64,000 nucleotides of DNA from Acestrorhynchus altus (lineage: Eukaryota; Chordata; Actinopteri; Characiformes; Acestrorhynchidae), in contig CM067521.1 of NCBI GenBank assembly GCA_034509495.1, forward strand, positions 16,837,704-16,901,703, in the 5' to 3' direction. The notes below the pieces were generated by a model. It saw only the letters and a program-made list of their open reading frames with translations. It did not search any database and was not told the origin of the DNA. Position numbers and translations under genes: made by a program. Within the stretch, counting starts at the first letter, position 1; each line of letters opens with the position of its first letter. This document shows positions 20,906 through 32,759 of this stretch, piece after piece.

Positions 20906-21360
20906 ATGTCAAGGAGAAGATTAAATTTTGGAAGCCTGCATTATTCACATGTCACCTCACTGAAGATTGTTGCAGGGTGCTTTGGATTTGGCTCAGAAAC
21001 TGGTCTTCATTTCTTCGAAATTGCTGGATTCCCTGTAGATGTTACAACACACACATACAAATGTAAAAATGTGTGGAATCAGCTGGCAGTGGGTCATCAT
21101 CAGTGATGAGTCCAACTTTTGTCTTGGTGGAGAAGACCAAATGAATCCATTTGTGGAGGCACCATGGTCAGTAACTACCTCAATGGTTTGTCACACATCA
21201 CATGTCCAGAAGGCCTGTTGTCATGTTGTAGGGTGCAATTTTATGATGCCAGATCACCTTTGGTCTTCATTACAAGCACTTTGACATCCCAGTGTTACGT
21301 TAATGTACATTCGAGCGTGCTGTTCCAAAATGACAGAACTAGGGGTGATGTATAGCCAAC
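20906..21360 (+). mobile_element. Tc1-like transposase fossil
   Basis: Plus-strand fragments in two frames give ISDESNFCLGGEDQ, then VGCNFMMPDHLW, RSPLVFITSTLTSQCYVNVH and VLFQNDRTR. These match the Tc1 pattern FSDESRF.L, then RTPLV.I.GTLT...YV, then .FQQDNARPH. Frame changes and stops show that it is dead. Clear terminal repeats were not found. Confidence 0.7.
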
Positions 21361-22109
21361 ACAACTTTGGACTATCATTTCCAACCAATTGGCAAATAAA
21401 AATTTGAGGATATGATCGAGACACAGAAACTATTACGCACAGGAGACAGGTGTTATTGTCTTTTTAAATGTTTTTTTTTAAGCAGATAAGAAGGGAATAA
21501 AACTCAAAAACATTTTAGAGGTTTAAATCCTCCAGCAGTAGCAGCTCCATTCTCCATTAATTTGCTCTGATATAAAAAACTAAAAGCAGGAATCACTGAT
21601 AAAGCATTCAGACAGCTCACCTTTATCCTGTTCAGTTTATCTATTACTGTGCCTGAATCAGTTGCTGTTTAGGAAAAAAAACAGACTACTCAACTACTCA
21701 AAACTCAGGACCGTTCTGGCAACTGGTTACTGTGGCCACATCATTTTACCCCTAGTGTCTCATGTGAACCTGGGTTTTTCCCTGGAAATAGAATTCAATA
21801 TCCATGGATGACTTATACCAAAGTATGGTATAAGTGTCCTATACAGGAAAAGAAAGGAGGGTTGGTACTTTTTAAAGGTGTTGATTTTTGGTCACGTTTG
21901 CAATCCCCCCTCATATTGAATCCTGATTACAGCTAAGCACATGTTTCCTTTATCCTCTAAGGTTTGGAGATAGGGGTAATTATCCCATAACAGTGGCTGT
22001 AAAGTTCCTTCATGCAGAACATCCGGATGTCTACACAACATCAAACATTTTCATGGTTTCCAAAATCCTGGGGACATTTGAATCTCGCAAAGACCCAAAA
22101 ACTCTCTCT

Positions 22110-22155
<46 letters not shown>
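22110..22155. repeat. (CA)n microsatellite
   Basis: CA dinucleotide run of about 23 units followed by ATGCATGCAT. Confidence 0.97.
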
Positions 22156-22157
<2 letters not shown>

Positions 22158-23927
22158 CATGCATACACAGAGTAAAATGAATGCTTTGGTAAATGAGATG
22201 GGACCCCCGCTGTGAGGGACTCCACTGCCTCTGTTCTTCCCTCTTTTCCTCTGGGCTGAAAGTCATTCACCAGTCCTGTAGATAACAAACCACATGACCA
22301 CCAGAATGCCTTCCTCTACCAGTCTTTGTTTTTTTAATCTCTAGCAGTTAGTATGCTGTATAATTGGCATTATCCTCGGTTGAAAACATGGAATGAAGCC
22401 GAGAGGCTTTGATCACAGCATAATCAGTCACCAGGAACACACTGGGAAATCTTAGGATTATGGGATAAGAGATGATAACTGAGACATGCAATCACAATGG
22501 GAAACAATAAGTGCTTCCCCAGTGCTTTAACTGCACTGATATTGCCCTCAGCCCTCAACATCCTTATGTATATATGAGCAGGGCAAGTCATGTGCACTCG
22601 TCAAAATTATCCCCACATCATACATCATTACTGTGGGTTAATGAAGAATTAGTGCTGCTTTGACAGATGGCTACATTAACCTACATTACAGCTGATGAAT
22701 AAAGGCTGTGTTCACATTGCACACAGTTCTAGTTTGGTGTTCAAATCTGATCTTGATGCATACCTGATGTAGGGGAGGTGCTCAATGTTGGTTACACACT
22801 ACCTAGACCAACTGATCAAGTAAGTTGCCATGGACCTCTGAATAATGCCCAAAAATGTATTTTAATCAATTTGTTTTATGAGAATGGTGTTTACACGCTC
22901 TGGTGAACAGAAAGGTTCTAAACATGGCATGCTTCATTCTGTGGACAGCTTCTCAAAATATCTGGATTTAATTTACTTATTTGAAATCAAAGATGTGAAT
23001 AAATCAGTTTGTCATTTGGAACGGTCATGTGGAATTCACTAATTAGAGTCCATTTATTAGAGCTGATATTTACGATAAGAATTGCAAATAACATATATCA
23101 CATATACATATTCATTAATGTTTAAAATCAATGATACAGTATATAACCTACAATAAACTTTCCAAATGCAAAAGTACCTGTGTTTAGAAACCACACTTCT
23201 GAGTGGTCTAATGCAGTTGCACAATGATCCGAGGCTCATAAGTCTTAGAGAGCAACATTGAACAAGCTCTCTCTGGGTGGGTATATTGGTAGATCCATGC
23301 TAACATTCTCCTGTAGGACCTGCAGGCAGACTCCAACTGATCAGTTAGAGGGGTGGGGCTAATGATGTCACTAACCCAGACATTGGGTTACAAAGGAAAT
23401 TGAGAAAGGTGTTTTTTCTTTTTTTGCTCACAGCGTTCAAATTCAAGAATAAAGGTCCTAAAATGGGATATTATTTATTATTTATATTTTATTTGGCCTA
23501 CTGTCAAGCATTTTGAAGAACGTATTATAAACATCCTAGTCAATTTAATCATTACATCATTACTCTAACATTCTTGCATTAAGTGTCTCCTTTCGTTTTT
23601 TTGCTGAATAAAAGTACGAAAAACTACAAAACCTTCCCACAAAACCGGTCACAGGTTATAAAGGTTAGCGGCCCGGCGTGCGCGTTCCTTCACGGGCCGG
23701 AGGAGCGCTCGCGCCCGCGTCATGTGACCACGGCGGCGGACGGAGGAGGATGACGCAGCGCCGGCTGTGAGGAGGAGGAGGAGGAGGAGGAACCGCAGGA
23801 TTCAGCGCCGAGGTGCCAAACAAACAAACAAACAAACAAGAAAAAGAAGTGCGCGCTCACGGGCACGTGACGCCTTCTAGAAGAGAGGAGCGCGCGCTGC
23901 TGATTCAAATGTGAAAATCTAACGGTT

Positions 23928-23965
<38 letters not shown>

Positions 23966-24195
23966 GACGGAGAGTGAGAGAGAGACGTAGAGAGAGACAG
24001 AGTCAGAGAGAGTGAGTGAATGTGACTGACAGACAGAGAGAGAGAGAGAGAGAAAGACAGGGGAGAGATAGAAAGAGAGGAGGAGGAGGAGAGAGAGAGA
24101 GACAGACAGACAGAGCGGGAGAGAGAGGAGAGATACAGAGAGAAGGGAGATAAAGAGAGAGGGAGGGAGGGAGGGAGGGACGGAGAGAGGGAGAC
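23928..24195 (+). repeat. GA-rich polypurine tract in the dock3 5' region
   Basis: About 270 bases of almost pure A/G on the plus strand, built of GAGA, GACAGACA and GGAGGGAGG runs with few interruptions. It resembles GAGA/polypurine tracts that can form triplex DNA and that often lie near promoters. Long serine/leucine-rich minus-strand frames through it are artefacts of the tract. Confidence 0.9.
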
Positions 24196-24364
24196 GTTGA
24201 TGTGCGACCCAGTTACACACACACACACACACGCACACACACACACCGCGGCTGTCCCCGTGCTCGCTGGACAGTGCAGGAGAACGACATTCCCTGACAT
24301 TCCCTCCCGGTCCCGGTCAGGTCCTTCCCTGTGAGGGAAGAGGAACACTAGCAGCTGACCTGAG

Positions 24365-24409
24365 ATGTGTCCTCCAGAGGAACACCAATGGTCGCCAGGA
24401 ACCCTTTAA
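24365..24409 (+). promoter_or_regulatory. uORF 1 in the putative dock3 leader
   Basis: ATG to TAA, 14 codons (MCPPEEHQWSPGTL), 115 bases before the dock3 start codon. It overlaps the next uORF in another frame. It matters only if the leader is transcribed and unspliced here. Confidence 0.4.
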
Positions 24410-24435
24410 GCGTGCAGGCAGAGTCGTGCTATTAG
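24388..24435 (+). promoter_or_regulatory. uORF 2 in the putative dock3 leader
   Basis: ATG to TAG, 15 codons, with the start in the context CACCAATGG (A at -3, G at +4), which is a strong Kozak match. It is stronger than the context of the main dock3 start (GATCATGT). Confidence 0.4.
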
Positions 24436-24475
24436 TCTAATCTAGTCTGCCGTTTTTAACCGATTCCCAACTTTA

Positions 24476-24481
24476 ATGTAG
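24476..24481 (+). promoter_or_regulatory. Start-stop element (ATGTAG) in the putative dock3 leader
   Basis: A minimal uORF in which a stop follows the ATG directly, 43 bases before the main start. Such elements can stall scanning ribosomes in other genes. Confidence 0.35.
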
Positions 24482-24524
24482 CAAAAACACAAACAGGCCG
24501 TGTTTGGGAATTTAAACCGGGATC

Positions 24525-24561
24525 ATGTGGACGCCGACGGAGGACGAGAAGCTCGGAGTCG
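24525..24561 (+). CDS. dock3: dock3, first coding exon (dedicator of cytokinesis 3)
   Basis: DOCK3 (also called MOCA) is a neuron-enriched Rac guanine-nucleotide exchange factor with an N-terminal SH3 domain and C-terminal DHR1/DHR2 domains. It promotes axon outgrowth and cytoskeletal rearrangement. Only the first 12 residues, MWTPTEDEKLGV, and one base of the next codon are present, ending at a consensus G|GTGAGT donor. Mammalian DOCK3 begins MWTPTEEEKYGV; DOCK4 begins MWIPTEHEKYGV, so threonine at position 3 favours DOCK3. A CpG-rich region directly upstream supports a first exon. The rest of the gene, starting with the SH3 coding exon, is beyond the window. The exon is too short for ORF-based detection. 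The main doubt is its small size. Confidence 0.85.
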
Positions 24562-26079
24562 GTGAGTTTAAACGTTTCCTAAACGCTGAATTGCGTTTGG
24601 TTCGGTATTAAAGCTAAAACACAGATTAAAGGAACAAACGCACCTTTCAGTTATCAGACTGGAGTCGTTCGTGCTGTGCTGCTGTGTAGTATATAACTCA
24701 TATCTAATGGTATGGTTGTAATATAAACACTGTAAAACTGAATGGTGTGGTTAGTGTTGTAACTAAGCCTGTTATTGAAGCCTAACGTGATGTTAGTATG
24801 TCGTTGTCATGACTTATGTGCTGGTGTTGACCGGCAGGGGGCGTCTTATGCATTAAGCCACCTTTCCAACAGGTGCACAGAGAAGGAAATGCAGTATAAA
24901 CTCAAGAAAAGCACATTGATCAGATTTTGTACTTTCATTTATTAGAATTAACACCAGCCTCTGTGTTGAAACATATTTCCCAACAGTGTGGAGCAGAAGT
25001 TCAAAGATCTGGGTTATAACCATATCATGACGCAGGACACGTTGAAGAGCAGCATCAGCATTTCGCCATTGCCTGGCAGAATAAGTAAATATAGAAGCTC
25101 TATCGTCCTCTGTGAGGAATGCATTTAAAGATGAATACATTAAAATATTTACATATAACAGGAAAGTGGGGCAACAAATGTGGCATGAAATGCATGTACA
25201 ATGTAATATGTGACCCTCATACAATAACAAATACTAAGCACAGTTCTGTAAAATGCAATAAATGCTCATGTTCACAGATACACTGCAGAATAAAGTTTAA
25301 AATTTAAATGATTACAAGTGGTGTCTGATGAGAAACTGGATCTTTGCACAAGAGGATGTGAAAATGCTTCCCCCACTGCCCTATTAAAAGTGTACCTCTT
25401 AGTCAGAGATTGTTGACTGCTAGACATGCATCTTCACTGCACTCAAAGGCTGTGACTGAAATCGATCCTTATTCCTTCATTATTATTCTGCTATATAGGG
25501 ATAGATTATTTAGTTTACTAACTAGTGTAGAAACAAATATGAATTCGGACACTTCGTGAGCACCGGTCACATAAACACACGAGTGCTGTGTTTAAGCTCC
25601 ATACACAAACTGAATTCTCAATAAAGGTTGCTAAAACTCTGTGCTGTACATGTAATTATCGTTGGTTATTTTGGTTATAAACCTAATCCTCCCATTAATG
25701 AACAAATGGGAACTGAACTTCACAGTGTCTACTGGTTCAAAATATCACTGGCTTAGTGGCTATATGAGCAAATGTCTTCTGCCTCATTCCTTCCACTGTG
25801 CTGCTTAGTAACCAGAATTACAGTTACATTCTTGTCCATATTCAGCTCATGTAGTTAGGTACAGTGTTTACTGTAAATTACCAGTGAATTGTGAGAGATT
25901 ATACTGCCCTCAAAATCATGTTTAAATTCAAACTGTATGATTCGGACACTGGAAAATGGCTGACATACTCATTAGTGCCCTAAAACATAAATTGGGATGC
26001 ATTTCGGTCATGGTCGAAGCCATTTTGCCAAGTCTACAGACTTTCAGAGGGGGCAAATCATGGGACTTGGTTGTTTTGT

Positions 26080-26400
26080 TTTGACAAATTGACAGTCATC
26101 TAGGCGTTTCCCAGCAATGTCTTTGCCAGATTTTAACACTTCCTTGGCCTACCTCATCACCAGATTTATTACCAGTTGAACATTAATGGAACCAAGCTGG
26201 TATGCCATCTTCCTCAACTTTGTGCAAGATCTACAGGCCCAGCCACAATATCTGAGGTCAGGGGTGCCACTGGATGCCATTCGGAACCTATATGTCTCCA
26301 TGTCCAACTGTATCTCATCTTGTATCCAAGGGTAGAGGAGGCTCAACAGCTTACTGAAGCCTCCATTCAGTTGAACATTTGTCCCCAATAAACTGATCAT
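26080..26400 (+). mobile_element. Tc1-like transposase C-terminal fossil
   Basis: The plus strand encodes PTSSPDLLPVEH and then WNQAGMPSSS after a shift, matching the Tc1 block WP..SPDLSPIEH.WD.LGR. Only the end of the transposase is left, and frames change several times. Confidence 0.6.
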
Positions 26401-26409
26401 TTATTGTGC

Positions 26410-29400
26410 TGTATTTTTTGGTTTCTATATTTCACACACACTATATATATTCTAATACATGTGTGTATATACATCAAAAGCTACTGAAGAGCTGTTTCTA
26501 AACTGTTGAGATGTTTTGCTATCTCTCAGAACCACTGAAAGCTCACTGAAACTGTTGTTTTAAGTAGTCATATTGTCGAGTCAGTGTTCAGACTAAATTT
26601 TGACTCATCATTTTCAACACTGGCACAATAACCTAATTATAAATCTGAATGTCCCTTGAGAACCTACAGTTACATCATTACTGTTAAAACAAATAGCTGT
26701 GTTACATCATACCCTTTCAAGTTCCAGTAGAGCACGGTTTGGTGTTGTCTTCTGCTGAGTCATGAGACAAAATGGCAGTCCTGGCATCTGTACTTGGCAC
26801 GGTTGTTTATTTCTAGTGACTATGCCAACATGATGTGTGACAGAAATGTATACTAGTACTGACTTCAAACTTTCTCACATAGGACCTAATTATACATTAG
26901 ATAGATCCCACACGGCTCGTTAAATTATCATAGAAAAGTATCTAGAGCAAACCCTCATAAGTCTAAGTTCTCTGTCCCCAATGCCAGGAGTCTGTTAAAA
27001 GAGGACAAAGCTTCCAGTATTGGTATATGGAGCAGTGAAACTGCATTTTCTGAAGTGATGGACATCCTCATACTTCACTGCCTTTGAGATAAGTTGGAGT
27101 AGCAGAACTAATCATCTAACATCAATACTTTACCTCAGTAATGCTCTCAAGGTTGAATGCAATCAAAACTTTGCAAAAGTGCTCCAACTTTATGTAATGC
27201 CAAGTCAGAAGAGTAGAGGCTGTTACTGCAGCAAATGGTTGGGAAAGCTGCTCATAGAACATCTTGATTTCAGAAGAAATGTTAGTAGAGTAGGTGTCAA
27301 CAAACTTTTGGAACTCTTGGGGAACTTGGTACAATTCAAGTGTTTCATTTAAGTGACTATACAAACATGATGTGAGAGGAATATGGGCTGATATAGACTA
27401 CCAAAACAACTCTGCACAAGTTTGCTTACACTGGACTGACACATGGTATGTTTATGATCTCCAGGGGAATACCTAGTGACAGAACTTTGAGACACGTTCT
27501 TTCTCATCTCATGAGGTACAACAAAGCTGTCTGGGAACCCGACATAAAAAGGTTGACAGTGGATCTGTGATGTTCTGCTGAGACAGAACAATATCACATT
27601 GTCTGGGATTGTGTTTTTTTTCCGCTTGCAGTGCTGTCACCTAACATCATTTACCACTTGTCAAAGCTCAAACATTTCAGACACGCACAAAAACGGAGAC
27701 CTTTTTAACTGGCTCTGCCATTTTGCACAAAAAAAGCACTCGTGCCAGAGCATTAGGAAACAGCCAGGCATGGTTTTGCTACCAACAAGTCAATCTTTCA
27801 TAAGTTTGGAGGGTTTGCATTCCAAGGCAGCAGGAGGAGGTAACTCATGGATGCTCTCCAAAAGAACTCCCAAGTTTCTGGTGCACCATTGAAAAACAGC
27901 CATTCTCCTTGCCTCCTTAATGAATGGACCTTTGTAATGGAATGGGGCACAGTGGATAACAGCGCAAGCCTGCAGCCTTCAAATTGCATTGCATAGTTCC
28001 CATCACTGAAGGTGTTTTTCCCCACCAGGCTTTTTAAAGGATTGATTCTTTCTGTGAAATCCATTCAGTTTTAATGCTACATGGTGTGTCATGTGCAGCA
28101 CTTTGGTGACAGGATGATGAGTTGTTAGTGTAAAGTATCAGTTAGTAAAAGAATTTAGAGATATGAATTGTGATCTAATAACTGTGAGGAGAAAGAAAGT
28201 GGATGTTAATATTGAATGGTACAAGACACAGATGAAGCTCACATTTCCAGCAAAGCTCCCATAAATCCCATGGCTTGGTAAGTTGGAGTCTGATAAAATG
28301 GCACCAAACTGATTGCTTAGATTTTATGATTTACAAAAATTCTCAACATTAGCTAGCTTTCCACGCAGATTTGGCAAAATTCTAATCTGTTGAAGGCCAG
28401 GGTGTTATTTAATGGAGCAGTGGATAACATTTGGAGTCTTTAAATTACATGGGCCTACTTCATTTAAGACCTTTTAATGGACTCCATGCTGTACAACTAT
28501 ACATCAATTATTCTTTATAATTCTACAGCTGTGGAGTGTAATGAAGTATTTTTCATATTAAAGTGTTTTATGGACAAGTAATCAAATCTATGTTTATATA
28601 TAGGCAGAGTCAGTTTATCTAAGCTCAGTAAAGAGCAATGAGAATAATGGTCCCTAATTGACTCCACATTGGTTGGAGACTGATGATATCCCTGGTACAC
28701 GTGTGGACTTTTTTGAATATTCATCTTTGCTTAAAGCAGCTCAACTCAATTAAAATACTACGAAAAGTTGCCAACAGTAATATTGAGTACTGTTGGGGAA
28801 GCCATTGGAGAGATTGATAATTGTTGTTCACAAGATCCATTAAATCCATTAGAGGCTAATCAGTGTCCCTTATGTTAAGTGATTGAGACACCCTATTAAT
28901 GCTTTTTCTGTTTTGCTTGAGCTCCAGAATTGTCCAGTCTTAAAGTGAATTAAACAGTAGATTATTTAAGTAATATTAAAGATTGGTTTCCCTTTTGAGT
29001 CTTGGGTTCCTCTTTATCTTGATCTTGGTTGTACCTTACCACTGTTAGCATTGGCTTGTACAAAATGAATTGAAATTAGAATTGAATAAATGACTAAGAC
29101 TGCTCTGCTTTTCTGATATGGCTTAACAGTACCATTGAAATTGGATGGAAATCCATGTTATCTCTGTGATGAGAGACGAACTCCTGGGTGAAGAGAGTTA
29201 CTATGACAGTAGGAGAGAAATGAGAATAGTCTTTGCGTATGTATAATATCAAGGGACAGAAACATGGACAGAATTGCTTCGATAAACATGCCCTTAATGC
29301 CTTTGGTCTGCGTTTGCCAAAGGGTGTTTGCTCATCTGTGCTGTTAAAAGGATATGTTTTCTGCATTGAGACATGCATGTTTGTGGAGTGGATGCTGGTC

Positions 29401-30060
29401 AAGGACAGATTTAGCCATGCCTAATTTTTTATGCCGTTATACACACGTCTGCTCTTAACTTTTTCTTTACATGCATACACTCAAAAACTAACAGGGATTG
29501 GGTTGTAAGCTGTTATGGGTTGTAAGCTCCAGTTGAAAAAAAAACAAAAACAAGCCAAGGCCTGGAACATCATAATGTCTATCTTGCTTAATTGCAGTGC
29601 CATATCCTGTATATCCAAGTAGTGTAGTTCTATCAACATTCTGTGTAGTCAGCAATTGAATATTGAATCAAATAAGTGCAGTTAAAATTCAGTATTAACA
29701 ATTTATTGTCAGTTTTCACACACAACTTGATGAATACAAAATACATTTTGAAGTAAAATGTAAAAATTAAACAGAATGTGTTTGAAAAATATTCTAAACT
29801 TCCTAACTTGACATTACTGCTTTTCCCCACTAGCACCATAATATTGTCAACTCTCCTCTGCCCACAGCCTTAACAGCCAGCTGTCCTCAGCCCCTAAACA
29901 TTTACTGTAAAGGCTAGAAAGGTTATGATATTTAAAATAAACATTCAGTCAAAATGAAGTAGTTGTCAATAGTTAATCGGTTTTAGGTTAGGGTCCACAG
30001 TATCTGTGCTGGATGCTGAAATATTGGCCTAAATACTGTCCCTAAGAATTTAAGAGGTTA
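26410..30060. other. Intronic sequence without recognised features
   Basis: AT-rich unique-looking sequence. I see no exon with splice sites, no RNA gene and no clear repeat. Open frames of 70-100 codons on both strands lack family resemblance and fit chance expectation. Confidence 0.5.
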
Positions 30061-30071
30061 ATGGTGATATA

Positions 30072-30964
30072 CAGTGCATCCAGAAAGTATTCGCATTTTT
30101 GTACATTTTATGTTACAGCCTTATTTCAAAATGGATTCAATTCAAATACAATTTCAAGCTCAAACACAACCTCACAATTCTACACACTATACCCCACACG
30201 TGAGAAAAGTTTGTTTGAAATCTTTGCAAATTCATTAAAAATAACATGTATTTAAGTTTTCACAACCAGGCACTGCTCATTACCTACCCAATACCAGTTC
30301 GACACTGAAGCATGGTGGTGGCAGCATCATGCTGTAGGGATGTTTTTCTGCAGCAAGAACTTGGAGACTAGTCAGGGTCGAGGGAAAGATGACTGCAGTG
30401 ATGCACAGAGACATTCTTGATGATAACCTGATGAGAGCGCTCTGGACCTCAGACTGGGACAAAGGTTTATTCTCCAACAGGACAGTGATCCCAATCACAC
30501 AGCCAAGATAACAAAGGAATGGCTTTGGGACAACTCTGTGAATGTCCTTGAGTGGCCCAGCCAGAGCCCAGATTTGAACCTGATTGAACATCTCTGAAGA
30601 TATCTAAAAATGGCTGTGCACTGACGCTCCATCCGGTTTATGGAGCTTGAGATGTTCTGGATAGAAGAATGGGAGAAACTTCAACCTTCAAAAATAGGTG
30701 TGCCAAGCTTATAGGACTTGAGGCTGTAATTGCTGCCAAAGGTGCTTCAACAAATTTTGAGCAAAGGCTGCGAATACTTATGTACATATATTGTTTTGTG
30801 TTTATTTTTAATTCTTTTGCAAAGAATTCATACAATCTTTTCTCACTTTCTTTTTTGTGTGTACGCTTTTGAGGGACAAAATGAATTTAATCCATTTTGG
30901 AATAAGGCTGTAACAACAAAGTGTGTAAGAAGTGAAGTGCTGTGAATACTTTCTGGAAGCACTG
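30072..30964 (+). mobile_element. Internally deleted Tc1-like element with terminal inverted repeats
   Basis: The left end CAGTGCATCCAGAAAGTATT is mirrored by the right end AATACTTTCTGGAAGCACTG with one mismatch. The element is preceded by TA, the usual Tc1 target. The interior holds transposase remnants: KHGGGSIML, then in shifted frames an FQQD-like segment and [18 protein letters not shown]. The N-terminal half is missing (about 890 bp remain). The ends and text match a very abundant fish Tc1-like family. Confidence 0.88.
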
Positions 30965-30969
30965 CAGTA

Positions 30970-32150
30970 CATTAGAGTTGCTTGTCAGTGAAATTGAGTG
31001 AAAAAAAAATACTGAGATGACTATTAGCTTACTCCACTTAGTTCCTCATTTTATGCTTTTGGGAGAGCCCTTCTTTGCATGGAAGACTAGTTGGTGCTAA
31101 TTACTGCTGATTAATCAGAAAATCAGACAAAGGCGAGAGATCAGTAGTGAACTGATCTTTAGAAGGTAAGAAGTCCCAGTGGTGCTGTCCAAGGTCCTGA
31201 ATGCATCTAATGTGGTTTCTTCTAATTTCATTGCAAACCTAACACTACTTACAATAATTAGCAGCCATGGTTATAGACACTTCTTTGACAGACACTTTGG
31301 CACCTAAACCCATTAGAAAGAATCCTGCAGTGAGAAGGCCAAGAGAGAATTTCCTGCTATTTCTTTCTCTTCTGAGCAAAAGAATAGTGTTTGTGAGTCA
31401 CCACATTAGCAAAACATTGACATGGAGATTTCAGGCAGCATAGAGCCCCAAAAATCTCAGTTCTAACTCAGTAACCCGAGGGAGGGAGAGCAGAAAGATA
31501 AGAAGTAATCACTCCTTTGTTGTACAGCATCTACAAGGTTGCATTTCAACAGGCCCACATGATACGTAGCTGTTCCAAAGTGCGACATCTCAGTTTAGAT
31601 CAAACATTCGCACTCTTCTCAGTTGCCAAGTTTAATTCACTCCGTAGCTGAAGGCAGTTATAGCCAGCCTCCCTTTAAAGAACTTCCGATCTTTCAGATC
31701 CGGTGGCATACACTTTGTTTATTCTATTCAGCAAATGACTGAGGACAATAAACCAGTTGTGAGCTGGCAGATAATAAGGGTAGCGTTAATGATTAAGCAG
31801 ATTCACAAGATTTCCCTGAATTTGCTGGAATATTAAAGAGAGAGGCACATTGGTGCCTTTTGATCTGGCTGCCTCGACTGAAGGATGACGCCTCGAGGCA
31901 ATGTCGCTTTGCCAACAGTGTCCGACGCTGGAAGTTTTTGTGATGGGATATTTAGCAGAGGCTTTGATCAGTACTTGTCCATGGGGATAAAGAGTCTTAA
32001 AGTTGACTTTTTATATCTTTGCTAGTTGCTGTTTGAATGTCTCTTTCCTTGCTTGTCAAAAATTCTGGAGCTTTTTGACAAGTAAGGGGTTAAATGGTAG
32101 TGAATGGTTTTCAAGTGTCATGCTGAGTTTCCTTTTGTTTGTTTTCATGG
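30970..32150. other. Intronic sequence without recognised features
   Basis: Mixed-composition intron sequence. No exons, RNA genes or repeats are recognised. Confidence 0.5.
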
Positions 32151-32152
32151 CA

Positions 32153-32309
32153 ATGATTCACTGTAGGCCCTACGTTGGACTAGCGCCCTGTCTAGGTTTG
32201 TTTCCCGCCCTTGCGCTCAGAGTTGCCGGCTGGGTACCGGCTCCCCCGTGACCCTATTCAGGAATAAGCGGTTCAGAAAATGGGTGGATGGATGGATGAT
32301 TCACTGTAG
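32153..32309 (+). mobile_element. 5'-truncated L2-like LINE/SINE insertion with 14-bp target duplication
   Basis: ATGATTCACTGTAG occurs exactly at both ends (32,153-32,166 and 32,296-32,309). Between them are 129 bp containing GACTAGCGCCCTGTCTAGG, AATAAGCGGTTCAGAAAATG and a (TGGA)n tail, the familiar 3' end of fish L2-type elements. The perfect duplication and tail indicate target-primed reverse transcription and a fairly young insertion. Confidence 0.9.
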
Positions 32310-32639
32310 CAAATTTGTTGAAACCATGTCAACAGCAGCATTCACACAAGTGGCCAGACTAAAAGTTAAAAATCTGAGATTAGAAATGGGCAGTATTTAC
32401 ATATTGTTACATTTTGTGGTATATTTCAATATATCATCTGTAGAACTTTGAACAACTAGACTGTGAACTTGTAGAAAACGTGGGAAAACACTGCAAAATC
32501 TGCACATAATCAAGTAGCGGTTATCACATATAAAAAAACTTGACCGAAGATCCATGAATAAGTTACAGGAACCCTTTGCGATTACATTTTACACTGATTA
32601 CTAATGAAATCTGTTCATATCAGATTTCTTATCCTTTTG

Positions 32640-32750
32640 TTCCTGTTTTGCTAACCTTTTTAATTTTTTGATTTCTGTAAAGCTGCTCTGTGACATCAGT
32701 TGTAAAGAGCGCTATACAAATAAATTTTGATTTTGATGATTGATATTATT
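32640..32750 (+). repeat. LINE/SINE 3'-tail fragment
   Basis: TGTAAAGCTGCTCTGTGACA followed by TTGTAAAGAGCGCTATACAAATAAA and a TTGAT-type tail is a common fish retroelement end. The 5' part is missing or unrecognisable. Confidence 0.65.
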
Positions 32751-32759
32751 TCAGTGTTA

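Larger units (their letters stand above)
23667..24524 (+). promoter_or_regulatory. dock3: dock3 CpG-rich promoter and 5' leader
   Basis: The first 250 bases are strongly CpG-rich in an AT-rich neighbourhood. They hold GTCATGTGAC (23,719-23,728, an E-box of the USF/TFE type), TGACGCAG (CRE-like, 23,751) and GGCACGTGACG (CACGTG E-box overlapping a CRE half-site, 23,862-23,872). A purine-rich GA tract and a (CA)n run follow before the start codon. No TATA box is obvious, as expected for a CpG-island promoter. The transcription start is not determinable by eye. Confidence 0.6.

Noticed and set aside
23720..24348. Long minus-strand serine/leucine-rich frames (174 and 147 codons)
   Set aside because: They read the complement of the GA-rich polypurine tract and the CA run in two frames, so they are compositional artefacts.
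24853..25230. 125-codon minus-strand frame (contains QWRNADAALQRVLRHDMV)
   Set aside because: Part of it looks protein-like, but there are no splice signals, no domain and no neighbouring matching sequence; chance or unrecognised repeat.
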